From an uncultured Coprococcus sp. (GTDB lineage: Bacteria; Bacillota; Clostridia; Lachnospirales; Lachnospiraceae), in contig CAKQIY010000024.1 of assembly GCA_934247115.1 (NCBI GenBank), forward strand, positions 1 to 29,981: a DNA stretch of 29,981 nucleotides, given 5' to 3'. Positions 23,218 to 29,981 of the stretch are shown here, in pieces; the first letter of the stretch is position 1; every line of letters begins with the position of its first letter. A program made the translations under genes and the position numbers. The notes under the pieces were generated by a model. The model had not been told where the DNA came from and did not search any database. It saw nothing but the letters and a program-made list of their open reading frames with translations.

Positions 23218-24379
23218 CAGTAACTATAACAGAGTGCAGGCAGTAATTAATCTTGATAATATAAGGCATAATATATCAGCCATGAAGTCTCTTGTTGATA
23301 AGGATAAAAAGATGCTTGCGGTGATAAAGGCTGATGCGTATGGACATGGTGCAGTTGAGGTGGCAGAGGCACTTGATGATCTTGTGGATTTTTATGCGGT
23401 GGCGTTTATTGATGAGGCACTGGAGCTCAGGAGATCCGGCATTGACAAGCCGATACTCATATTGGGGTACACGGATCCCGTCGACTATGGACTGCTTCTG
23501 AAATATGACGTGAGACCTGCAATGTATGAGACCGGCGATGCACAGAAGCTGTCTGAGCTGGCAGTGAGCATGGGAACAAAGGCAAAGATACATATCAAGG
23601 TAGACACAGGCATGGGCAGGATCGGATTCTCGTGTGATGAGGCCGGTGTGAAGAATGTAGAGGAGATCAGCAATATGCCGGGCATAGAGATAGAGGGGAT
23701 ATTTACACATTATGCCAAGGCTGATGAGCTTGATAAGACTGCGGCCAAAGGACAGCTTGAGAAATTCAGATGGATCAACAGACAGTTGGCTGGACTTGGA
23801 ATACATATTCCGGTCAGACATATATCGAACAGCGCGGGGATCATGGAGATGGATAATTCAGATTTCGATATGGTGAGATCAGGAATAGTCACGTATGGCC
23901 TATATCCTTCGGATGAGGTTGACAAGAACATAGTGGAACTCAGACCTGCCATGAGACTTATGTCCAAGGTAATATTTGTCAAGGATGTCAAGACGGGAAC
24001 CGGAATAGGTTACGGATGGTCATATATAGCAGATCATGATATAAAGGTTGCGACGGTATCGGCAGGCTACGCCGATGGCTATCCGAGAGCACAGTCCAAT
24101 ACCGGCAGAGTTATCATCCATGGAGAATACGCCCCGATCATCGGAAGGGTGTGCATGGATCAGTTTATGGTTGACGTGAGCCATATTGATGGTGTACAAG
24201 TAAGAGATGACGTTATTCTGATCGGACGTGATGGAGATAAGGAAGTGACAGTTGAGGAGGTCGCAGAACCGGCCAACAGCTTTAATTATGAGCTCGTCTG
24301 CAACATATCAAGAAGGGTCCCAAGAACTTATATAAGGGATGACAAGGAGCTGGGACAGGTCAACTATCTTTTGGATTAG
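23207..24379 (+). CDS. alr: Alanine racemase
   Basis: PLP enzyme that interconverts L- and D-alanine for peptidoglycan. 390 residues. The PLP lysine is K41 in AVIKADAYGHGAVEVA; the second-domain catalytic tyrosine region is GTGIGYGWSYIA, and GRVCMDQFMVDVS is near the C-terminus, all family-typical. The start ATG 23207 (or the adjacent ATG 23210) lies inside the end of nnr with AAAGGAG 6 bases upstream, so translation is coupled. In Bacillus the next genes are the ndoAI antitoxin and ndoA toxin; here the toxin gene follows but the antitoxin is missing. Confidence 0.97.
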   Translation: MMDNSNYNRVQAVINLDNIRHNISAMKSLVDKDKKMLAVIKADAYGHGAVEVAEALDDLVDFYAVAFIDEALELRRSGIDKPILILGYTDPVDYGLLLKYDVRPAMYETGDAQKLSELAVSMGTKAKIHIKVDTGMGRIGFSCDEAGVKNVEEISNMPGIEIEGIFTHYAKADELDKTAAKGQLEKFRWINRQLAGLGIHIPVRHISNSAGIMEMDNSDFDMVRSGIVTYGLYPSDEVDKNIVELRPAMRLMSKVIFVKDVKTGTGIGYGWSYIADHDIKVATVSAGYADGYPRAQSNTGRVIIHGEYAPIIGRVCMDQFMVDVSHIDGVQVRDDVILIGRDGDKEVTVEEVAEPANSFNYELVCNISRRVPRTYIRDDKELGQVNYLLD

Positions 24380-24403
24380 CGTATAACCGGGTCTGACACG
24401 GGC

Positions 24404-24466
24404 AATACTTTTTTTAGAGTGGATTACATACAATATGTATTAAAGCCACATTTAATCAAAAGTATT
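24404..24466. promoter_or_regulatory. Nested inverted repeats in the mazF leader
   Basis: Outer arms AATACTTTT (24404-24412) and AAAAGTATT (24458-24466), 45 bases apart; inside is TACATA-CAA-TATGTA (24425-24439). The right outer arm ends just before the GGGGTG ribosome binding site of mazF. TACAT (24425-24429) is the RNA target UACAU known for Bacillus subtilis MazF. A regulatory role is inferred. Confidence 0.4.
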
Positions 24467-24481
24467 ATGGGGTGAATAGAA

Positions 24482-24826
24482 TTGGTGATCAGACGTGGGG
24501 ATATATATTACGCAGATCTGAGACCTGTGGTGGGTTCAGAACAGGGAGGTATAAGACCCGTTATCGTCGTTCAGAATGAGGCCGGTAACAGGCACAGTTC
24601 AACGGTGATAATAGCTGCGATAACCAGCAAGATGAAGAGACCTAAGCTGCCTACACATATCATGCTGGATTCAACCAGATGTGATATAGCTAAGGATTCG
24701 GTCATACTGCTGGAACAGCTCAGAACGATAGATAAGCAGAGACTCAAGGAGAAGGTCTGTCATGTGGATCAGGACATTCTGGAGAAGGTGGACGCAGCGT
24801 TGAAGATCAGCCTGGAGCTGGTATGA
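24482..24826 (+). CDS. mazF: MazF/PemK-type mRNA endoribonuclease toxin (NdoA-like)
   Basis: A 114-residue MazF close to Bacillus NdoA along its whole length: RRGDIYYADLRPVVGSEQGG, IRPVIVVQNEAGNRHSSTVI, AAITSKMKRPKLPTHI, then DSVILLEQLRTIDKQRL. The first block carries the conserved RGDIYYADL loop and the QGG substrate-loop region; T49 and the RPV arginine of the active site are in place. It should cleave single-stranded mRNA at a short motif. The start is TTG 24482, which aligns with the homologue's first residue and has GGGGTG upstream. The normal upstream antitoxin gene is absent: only about 100 bases lie between alr and mazF. Confidence 0.93.
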   Translation: MVIRRGDIYYADLRPVVGSEQGGIRPVIVVQNEAGNRHSSTVIIAAITSKMKRPKLPTHIMLDSTRCDIAKDSVILLEQLRTIDKQRLKEKVCHVDQDILEKVDAALKISLELV

Positions 24827-24854
24827 ATATAATATGAGGTGATAAAGCTAAAAT

Positions 24855-25655
24855 ATGAAATTATTTAACAGAAAGTCAGAAGAGGAAAAGGTAGAGGAAG
24901 AGATCATATCCATGGTCAACGAGGGCAATGAGCAGGGGCTCATCGAGGATTCGGAGGCCCAGTTCATCACTAACATCTTCGAATTCACTGACAAAGAGAG
25001 CAGAGACGTCATGACTGCAAGACTTAATGTCATGGCTATAGAGAAGAATACAGACATAGATGAAGTGATGGAGATCATGCTGGAGAATAATTATTCCAGA
25101 TATCCGGTGTATGATGGAGATCTGGACAATATAGTCGGCATAATCTATTTTAAGGATTTCGTGAAGGCATATCTCAAGGATAAGAGAAAGACTCTGTCAC
25201 AGATCATGGTTGAGGCAGCATTTGTACATCCTACATACAATATTGCCAAGCTGTTCCGCAGAATGCAGACAGCCAAGATCCACATGGTTATAGTGGTGGA
25301 TGAGTATGGTCAGACTGAAGGTATAGTCACCATGGAGGATATTCTGGAGGAGATAGTTGGCAATATTCTGGATGAGTATGATGATGCCAGCGACGATATC
25401 AAGAAACGCGGTGATGTGTACATAGTCAGCGGTAAGGCAGAGCTGGATGAGGTGAGTGATGTGCTGGGTATAGAATTCCCGGACGAGGACTTCCAGACTC
25501 TGAACGGATTCCTTCTGTATGAGCTTGGCAGACTGCCATATGCAGATGAGGAGATAGAGATAGTATACCAGAACTACAGATTCACATCCCTGTCTGTCAT
25601 TAACAACATGATAGAAGAGGTAAAGATCACAAAGGTTGAAAAAACGCAGCAATAG
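24855..25655 (+). CDS. CBS-pair and CorC/HlyC-domain protein (soluble CorC-like)
   Basis: A 266-residue protein: a short linker helix region, then a CBS pair (about 50-180; RDVMTARLNVMAIEKNTDIDEV, YSRYPVYDGDLDNIVGIIYFKDF, and MVIVVDEYGQTEGIVTMEDILEEIVGNI) and a CorC_HlyC C-terminal domain (about 185-262, with GKAELDEVSDVLGIEFPDEDFQTLNG). The DUF21/CNNM membrane domain found in many relatives is missing, so it is soluble, like CorC. Such CBS pairs bind adenine nucleotides with Mg2+ and act in Mg2+/Co2+ transport; the common name hemolysin is misleading. GAGGTGAT lies about 11 bases before the ATG. It is 28 bases after mazF and likely co-transcribed. Confidence 0.9.
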   Translation: MKLFNRKSEEEKVEEEIISMVNEGNEQGLIEDSEAQFITNIFEFTDKESRDVMTARLNVMAIEKNTDIDEVMEIMLENNYSRYPVYDGDLDNIVGIIYFKDFVKAYLKDKRKTLSQIMVEAAFVHPTYNIAKLFRRMQTAKIHMVIVVDEYGQTEGIVTMEDILEEIVGNILDEYDDASDDIKKRGDVYIVSGKAELDEVSDVLGIEFPDEDFQTLNGFLLYELGRLPYADEEIEIVYQNYRFTSLSVINNMIEEVKITKVEKTQQ

Positions 25656-25709
25656 TGTTAATATACGTAACTAGTAATTAAGAGATACATAATATAAGGA
25701 GAATTAACG

Positions 25710-26459
25710 ATGTCAGGACATTCAAAATTTGCAAACATCAAGCACAAGAAGGAAAAAAATGATGCAGCAAAGGGTAAGATCTTCACAATCATTGGTAAGG
25801 AGATCGTAGTAGCAGTAAAGGAAGGCGGAGCGAATCCTGAGAACAACAGCAAGCTTCGTGATGTAATCGCCAAGGCGAAGGCGAACAACATGCCTAATGA
25901 TACTATCAAGCGCGGTATCGAGAGAGCAGCAGGAGATGCCAATTCAGTAAATTACGTAGTGAATACATATGAAGGCTATGGTCCTAATGGTACCGCCATC
26001 ATAGTAGACACTCTTACAGACAACAAGAACAGAACAGCAGCCAATGTCCGTAACTGCTTCACAAAGGGTGGCGGTAACGTAGGTACAACAGGCTGTGTAT
26101 CATATATGTTTGATCACAAGGGACAGATCATCATTGCAAAGGAAGACTGTGATATGGATGCAGACGACCTCATGATGATGGCACTGGATGCAGGAGCTGA
26201 GGATTTCTCAGACGAGGATGACAGCTACGAGATCATCACAGCACCTGAGGATTTCTCGCAGGTAAGAGAGAGCCTTGAGAAGGAAGGTATAAAGATGGTT
26301 GAGGCTGAGCTCACAATGATACCTCAGAACTATGTTGATATAGACGATCCTGAGGTTGTCAAGAAGTTCACAAGGATTATAGATATGCTTGAGGAGGACG
26401 ATGACGTTCAGGCAGTATATCACAATGCAAATCTTCCAGAAGAGGACGATGAGGACTGA
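25710..26459 (+). CDS. yebC: YebC/PmpR-family protein (TACO1-like)
   Basis: Cytosolic 249-residue protein with the invariant start MSGHSKFANIKHKKEKNDAAKGK (variant of the usual GHSKWxNIKHRK). Also present are KLRDVIAKAKANNMPNDTIKRGIERA, YEGYGPNGTAIIVDTLTDNKNRT, and the acidic C-terminus with VYHNANL. The family was first described as transcription regulators; later work ties YebC proteins to translation of polyproline-rich sequences. AAGGAG lies 9 bases before the ATG, and a long hairpin follows the stop. Strong codon bias suggests high expression. Confidence 0.97.
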   Translation: MSGHSKFANIKHKKEKNDAAKGKIFTIIGKEIVVAVKEGGANPENNSKLRDVIAKAKANNMPNDTIKRGIERAAGDANSVNYVVNTYEGYGPNGTAIIVDTLTDNKNRTAANVRNCFTKGGGNVGTTGCVSYMFDHKGQIIIAKEDCDMDADDLMMMALDAGAEDFSDEDDSYEIITAPEDFSQVRESLEKEGIKMVEAELTMIPQNYVDIDDPEVVKKFTRIIDMLEEDDDVQAVYHNANLPEEDDED

Positions 26460-26526
26460 TATATAATTGCAAGTAATATGATAACAGATAATTAATCAGA
26501 TGATCACGTCATTGCAGCATAGCTTG

Positions 26527-26570
26527 AAATAGAACTTCCGCACCTTATATATGGTGTGGAAGTTCTATTT
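26527..26570. terminator. Intrinsic terminator after yebC
   Basis: AAATAGAACTTCCGCACC (26527-26544) pairs with the complement at 26553-26570 (one G-U), loop of 8. A-rich left and T-rich right base, so it may work in both directions; the T tract lies mostly inside the stem. Confidence 0.85.
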
Positions 26571-26636
26571 GAGTAATGACGGCATGGATGGTATCTGTGT
26601 CTGTTATATACGGAATGAGTATTGTTAGGAGAAGAG

Positions 26637-28373
26637 ATGAAGGGAATACTTAGATATCTTAAGGACTATAAGAAAGAGTCCATACTTGCCCCGCTTTTTA
26701 AGATGTTGGAGGCAACATTTGAATTGCTTATCCCGATCGTCATGGCAAATGTCATCGATGTCGGTATAGCAGGGCGTGACATAAGCTACGTTGTGAAGAT
26801 GTGTCTCGTCATGATACTTTTGGGAATTATCGGTCTGGTGTGTTCTATCACCGCCCAATATTTTTCGGCAAAGGCTGCTACAGGATTTGGAACAGCACTT
26901 CGAAATGATCTGTTCAGGCATATTACATCACTTTCATACACAGAGATCGACAGCATAGGAACATCCACACTGCTCACGAGAATGACCAGTGACACGAACC
27001 AGGTACAGACAGGAGTCAACATGGTGCTCAGACTGTTCCTCCGTTCACCGTTCATAGTGTTCGGTGCCATGATCATGTCATTCACCATCGACGTGAAGTC
27101 GGCCATGACATTTGTGGTAACCATACCGGCACTTTCAATTGTTGTGTTCGGTGTTATGGCACTCAGCATACCTCTGTTCAAGAAGGTGCAGAACAGACTG
27201 GACAGAGTCACACTGCTCACCCGTGAGGGACTTGAGGGCGCGAGAGTTATCAGAGCCTTCAACAGACAGAACAAGGAATTTGAAGAGTTTGACAAGTCCA
27301 CAGATGACCTGATGAAGTTCCAGCTCCTTGCAGGACGTATATCAGCGTTTATGAATCCTGTAACTTACGTGATAATCAATCTTTCAACTGCAGCTATAAT
27401 CTGGATCGCAGCGGGACAGACAGATGCGGGAATCATCACACAGGGAAAGGTCGTCGCACTTGTCAACTATATGTCACAGATACTCGTCGAGCTCATCAAG
27501 CTCGCAAACCTTATCGTGACGATCACCAAGGCTGTTGCCTGTGCAAAGAGAATAAATGCAGTCATGGATCAGCAGCCATCCATAACAGATGGATCAGGCA
27601 AGACAGCAGGACCATCTGAAAATGCTGTAAAGGTAAGCTTCAGGGATGCCAACCTCAGATATGCCGGAGCCGGTGCGGATTCACTGTCAGATATAACATT
27701 TGACGTGGCGTCGGGCGAGACAGTGGGAATCATAGGCGGTACAGGATCAGGCAAGAGTTCCCTGGTTAACATGATACCGAGATTCTATGATGCGAGTCAG
27801 GGAAGCGTGTGCATAGACGGAGTTGATGTAAAGGACTACACCCTGGACGAGCTCAGGCATAAGGTCGGAGTGGTACCGCAGAAGGCTGTGCTGTTTGCCG
27901 GAACCATAGCAGACAATATCAGATGGGGTAAGCAGGATGCGACTGAGGCAGAGATCGATGAGGCCCTTGAGATAGCCCAGGCGAAGGAGTTCGTGGACGG
28001 CAAGGAGAATGGAATAAACTTCAGGATCACACAGGGTGGAAAGAACCTGTCAGGTGGACAGAAGCAGAGACTTACCATAGCCAGAGCGGTCGTCAGAAAG
28101 CCGGAGATACTGATACTGGATGACAGTGCATCAGCGCTCGATTTTGCAACTGATGCGGCTCTCAGAAAGGCCATCAGGGAGAAGACGAAGGGTATGACTG
28201 TATTCCTCGTGTCACAGAGAGCGTCAACGATCATGAATTCGGATAAGATCATCGTCATGGATGATGGTCAGATAGCCGGAATAGGAACTCACAGGCAGCT
28301 GCTCTCTGACTGTGAGGTATACAGGGAGATATGTCAGTCGCAGCTTTCGGAGGAGGAACTGGCTCATGAGTAA
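26637..28373 (+). CDS. Heterodimeric ABC exporter, subunit with degenerate ATP site
   Basis: A 578-residue half-transporter with six membrane helices (about 1-310) and an ATPase domain (about 330-570). Walker A is GGTGSGKS (367-374), the signature NLSGGQKQRLTIARA, Walker B ILILDDSASALD. The catalytic Glu after Walker B is Asp (D496), and the H-loop histidine is Gln (VSQR, Q527). Both changes are typical of the non-hydrolysing member of TM287/288- or BmrCD-like heterodimers. ATG 26637 has AGGAGA 5 bases upstream; a TTG at 26622 is less likely. The partner gene overlaps by 8 bases. It exports drugs, lipids or peptides; the substrate is unknown. Confidence 0.93.
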   Translation: MKGILRYLKDYKKESILAPLFKMLEATFELLIPIVMANVIDVGIAGRDISYVVKMCLVMILLGIIGLVCSITAQYFSAKAATGFGTALRNDLFRHITSLSYTEIDSIGTSTLLTRMTSDTNQVQTGVNMVLRLFLRSPFIVFGAMIMSFTIDVKSAMTFVVTIPALSIVVFGVMALSIPLFKKVQNRLDRVTLLTREGLEGARVIRAFNRQNKEFEEFDKSTDDLMKFQLLAGRISAFMNPVTYVIINLSTAAIIWIAAGQTDAGIITQGKVVALVNYMSQILVELIKLANLIVTITKAVACAKRINAVMDQQPSITDGSGKTAGPSENAVKVSFRDANLRYAGAGADSLSDITFDVASGETVGIIGGTGSGKSSLVNMIPRFYDASQGSVCIDGVDVKDYTLDELRHKVGVVPQKAVLFAGTIADNIRWGKQDATEAEIDEALEIAQAKEFVDGKENGINFRITQGGKNLSGGQKQRLTIARAVVRKPEILILDDSASALDFATDAALRKAIREKTKGMTVFLVSQRASTIMNSDKIIVMDDGQIAGIGTHRQLLSDCEVYREICQSQLSEEELAHE

Positions 28374-29981
28374 AGATAAAGGGAACAAATCAGTAAATAA
28401 AAAGACGATACTCAGAATACTGAAGTATATCAAGAGATACAGGTTCCTTGTGGTTCTGTCTCTCATATGTGCAGCCATCTCGGTCGTGCTCACACTGTAT
28501 GCACCTATCATCATGGGACATGCAGTTGACAGGGTCGTTGGACCGGGAAAAGTAGATTTTACAGGACTTAAAGGAATGCTTGCGAAGCTGGTTGTCGTGG
28601 TCATCATAACGGCTGTTGCACAGTGGATCATGAACGTACTCAATAACATGATCACATACAGGGTGGTAAATGATGTCAGAACAAAGGCATATGAGAAGCT
28701 TGGCAGCCTGCCGCTCTCATATGTGGATTCACATACACACGGAGACATAGTCAGCAGGATCATAGCTGACGTAGACCAGTTCTCAGACGGACTTCTGATG
28801 GGATTTACACAGTTATTCACAGGAGTTATGACTATAGTAGGAACACTGTGCTTCATGCTGTCGATCAACTGGATCATAGCCCTTGTGGTCGTATGTATCA
28901 CTCCGGTATCACTCTTTGTTGCGTCATTCATAGCAAAGAGAACATACAGAATGTTCAAGAAGCAGGCTGAGATCAAGGGCGAGCTCACATCCCTTGTAAA
29001 TGAGATGGTTGAGAACCAGAAGGTAGTCACAGCATTCTCCATGGAGGATGAGACCTGCGACAGATTCCAGGAGGTCAATGGAAGACTTAATGTGGCAGGA
29101 CTTCAGGCTACATTCTTCTCATCAATAACTAACCCTAGTACAAGATTTGTCAACAGCCTTGTGTACACAGGCGTTGGAATCATAGGTGCCATAACAGCGA
29201 TAAAGGGCTTCATATCAGTTGGACAGCTCACAAGTTTCCTGAGTTATGCCAACCAGTACACAAAGCCGTTCAACGAGATATCAGGCGTCATCACAGAGCT
29301 TCAGAACGCGCTGGCATCGGCTGCCAGAGTGTTTGAGCTTATAGACGAGGATTCAGAGGCTGCAGAGCCTGCTGACGCACACGAGCTCACAGGCGTTCAC
29401 GGTGAGGTGAACCTGAAGAATGTTGACTTCTCATACAACAAGGATGTGGAGCTCATCAAGAACCTCAACCTGAATGTGAAGGATGGACAGAGAATAGCAA
29501 TAGTGGGACCTACGGGATGTGGTAAGAGTACAGTCATCAACCTGCTCATGAGATTCTATGATGTGGATGCAGGAAGCATATCCGTGGATGGATATGACAT
29601 ACGAGAGGTCACAAGAAAGAGCCTCCGCGGCAACTACGGAATGGTGCTCCAGGAGACCTGGCTTAAGAGTGGTACGATAAGGGACAACATAGCATACGGA
29701 AGACCTGATGCCACAGACGAGGAGATCATCGAGGCTGCAAAGCAGTCTCATGCTCACAGCTTCATCAAGCGACTTCCTGACGGCTACAACACATATATAA
29801 CCGAGGACGGAGGAAACCTGTCACAGGGACAGAAGCAGCTCCTCTGTATAACCAGAGTAATGCTGGATCTTCCACCTATGCTCATACTGGATGAGGCAAC
29901 ATCATCCATAGATACAAGAACTGAGATAAGGATACAGAGAGCATTTGCCAAGATGATGAAGGGCAGAACAAGCTTCGTGGT
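28366..29981 (+). CDS. Heterodimeric ABC exporter, catalytic partner subunit (3' end outside window)
   Basis: Open to the window end, 538 codons visible. It starts at ATG 28366 inside the end of the preceding gene, with AGGAGG 9 bases upstream, so the two are translationally coupled. Six membrane helices are followed by an ATPase domain: Walker A GPTGCGKST (381-389), Q-loop GMVLQETWL, signature LSQGQKQLLCITR, Walker B MLILDEATSSID with D509 and catalytic E510. The signature is LSQGQ instead of LSGGQ, as in TM288. Together with the degenerate partner this gives one complete hydrolytic site. The H-loop lies just beyond the last visible residues (TSFVV). Confidence 0.93.
   Translation, partial: MSKDKGNKSVNKKTILRILKYIKRYRFLVVLSLICAAISVVLTLYAPIIMGHAVDRVVGPGKVDFTGLKGMLAKLVVVVIITAVAQWIMNVLNNMITYRVVNDVRTKAYEKLGSLPLSYVDSHTHGDIVSRIIADVDQFSDGLLMGFTQLFTGVMTIVGTLCFMLSINWIIALVVVCITPVSLFVASFIAKRTYRMFKKQAEIKGELTSLVNEMVENQKVVTAFSMEDETCDRFQEVNGRLNVAGLQATFFSSITNPSTRFVNSLVYTGVGIIGAITAIKGFISVGQLTSFLSYANQYTKPFNEISGVITELQNALASAARVFELIDEDSEAAEPADAHELTGVHGEVNLKNVDFSYNKDVELIKNLNLNVKDGQRIAIVGPTGCGKSTVINLLMRFYDVDAGSISVDGYDIREVTRKSLRGNYGMVLQETWLKSGTIRDNIAYGRPDATDEEIIEAAKQSHAHSFIKRLPDGYNTYITEDGGNLSQGQKQLLCITRVMLDLPPMLILDEATSSIDTRTEIRIQRAFAKMMKGRTSFV

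Noticed and set aside
24380..24481. Hidden antitoxin gene between alr and mazF
   Set aside because: The gap is about 100 bases and shows no ORF with a ribosome binding site; MazE-type antitoxins need about 70-95 codons.
28224..29078. 284-codon minus-strand ORF opposite the ABC exporter genes
   Set aside because: Spans the junction of two overlapping + strand genes with clear motifs; no ribosome binding site or domain of its own is evident.

Overview
The window looks like a chromosomal segment of a low-to-moderate GC Firmicute of class Clostridia, most likely a Lachnospiraceae (a Coprococcus-like genome would fit). The basis is AGA-dominated arginine and ATA-rich isoleucine codon use, strong AGGAGG-type ribosome binding sites, and a dcw (division and cell wall) cluster in which ftsL is followed by two class B PBP genes, as in Bacillus and Clostridia. 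The genus is an inference. Every gene I can support lies on the + strand; the long minus-strand ORFs are shadows.

Layout. 1-1784: a MarR regulator (cut by the window edge) translationally coupled to a MATE efflux pump. 1836-3512: a PadR regulator with a clear promoter and two palindromic operator candidates, followed by a DUF2812 membrane protein. 3539-6007: an AT-rich accessory island bounded by two copies of a short REP-like repeat, holding a WYL-domain regulator and two genes I cannot assign. A third repeat copy sits just before ychF. 6152-8405: ychF and lgt, closed by a bidirectional terminator. 8612-21634: the dcw cluster mraZ-rsmH-ftsL-PBP-PBP-mraY-murD-ftsW-ftsQ(divIB)-ftsZ, starting at a promoter with phased MraZ boxes and ending at a terminator after ftsZ. 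21706-25655: nnr, alr, a mazF toxin without an adjacent antitoxin, and a CorC-like CBS protein. 25710-26570: yebC and its terminator. 26637-29981: a heterodimeric ABC exporter, whose second subunit runs off the window.

How the genes work together. MraY and MurD make peptidoglycan precursor, FtsW with the PBPs polymerises and cross-links at the septum, FtsL and DivIB scaffold that complex, and FtsZ directs it. Intrinsic terminators after ftsL and between the two PBPs divide the cluster into several transcription units. murE, murF, murG, murC and ftsA are absent from it. Several division proteins carry unusual charged low-complexity segments: a basic FtsL N-terminus, an acidic insert and acidic extracellular tail in the first PBP, and eight 14-residue repeats in the cytoplasmic part of DivIB. 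The second PBP has KTA where KTG is expected.

The best candidate for something undescribed is the WYL-regulated two-gene module at 3586-5924. WYL regulators are frequent in phage-defence loci and the two effectors match no family I can name, but a defence role is only a hypothesis.
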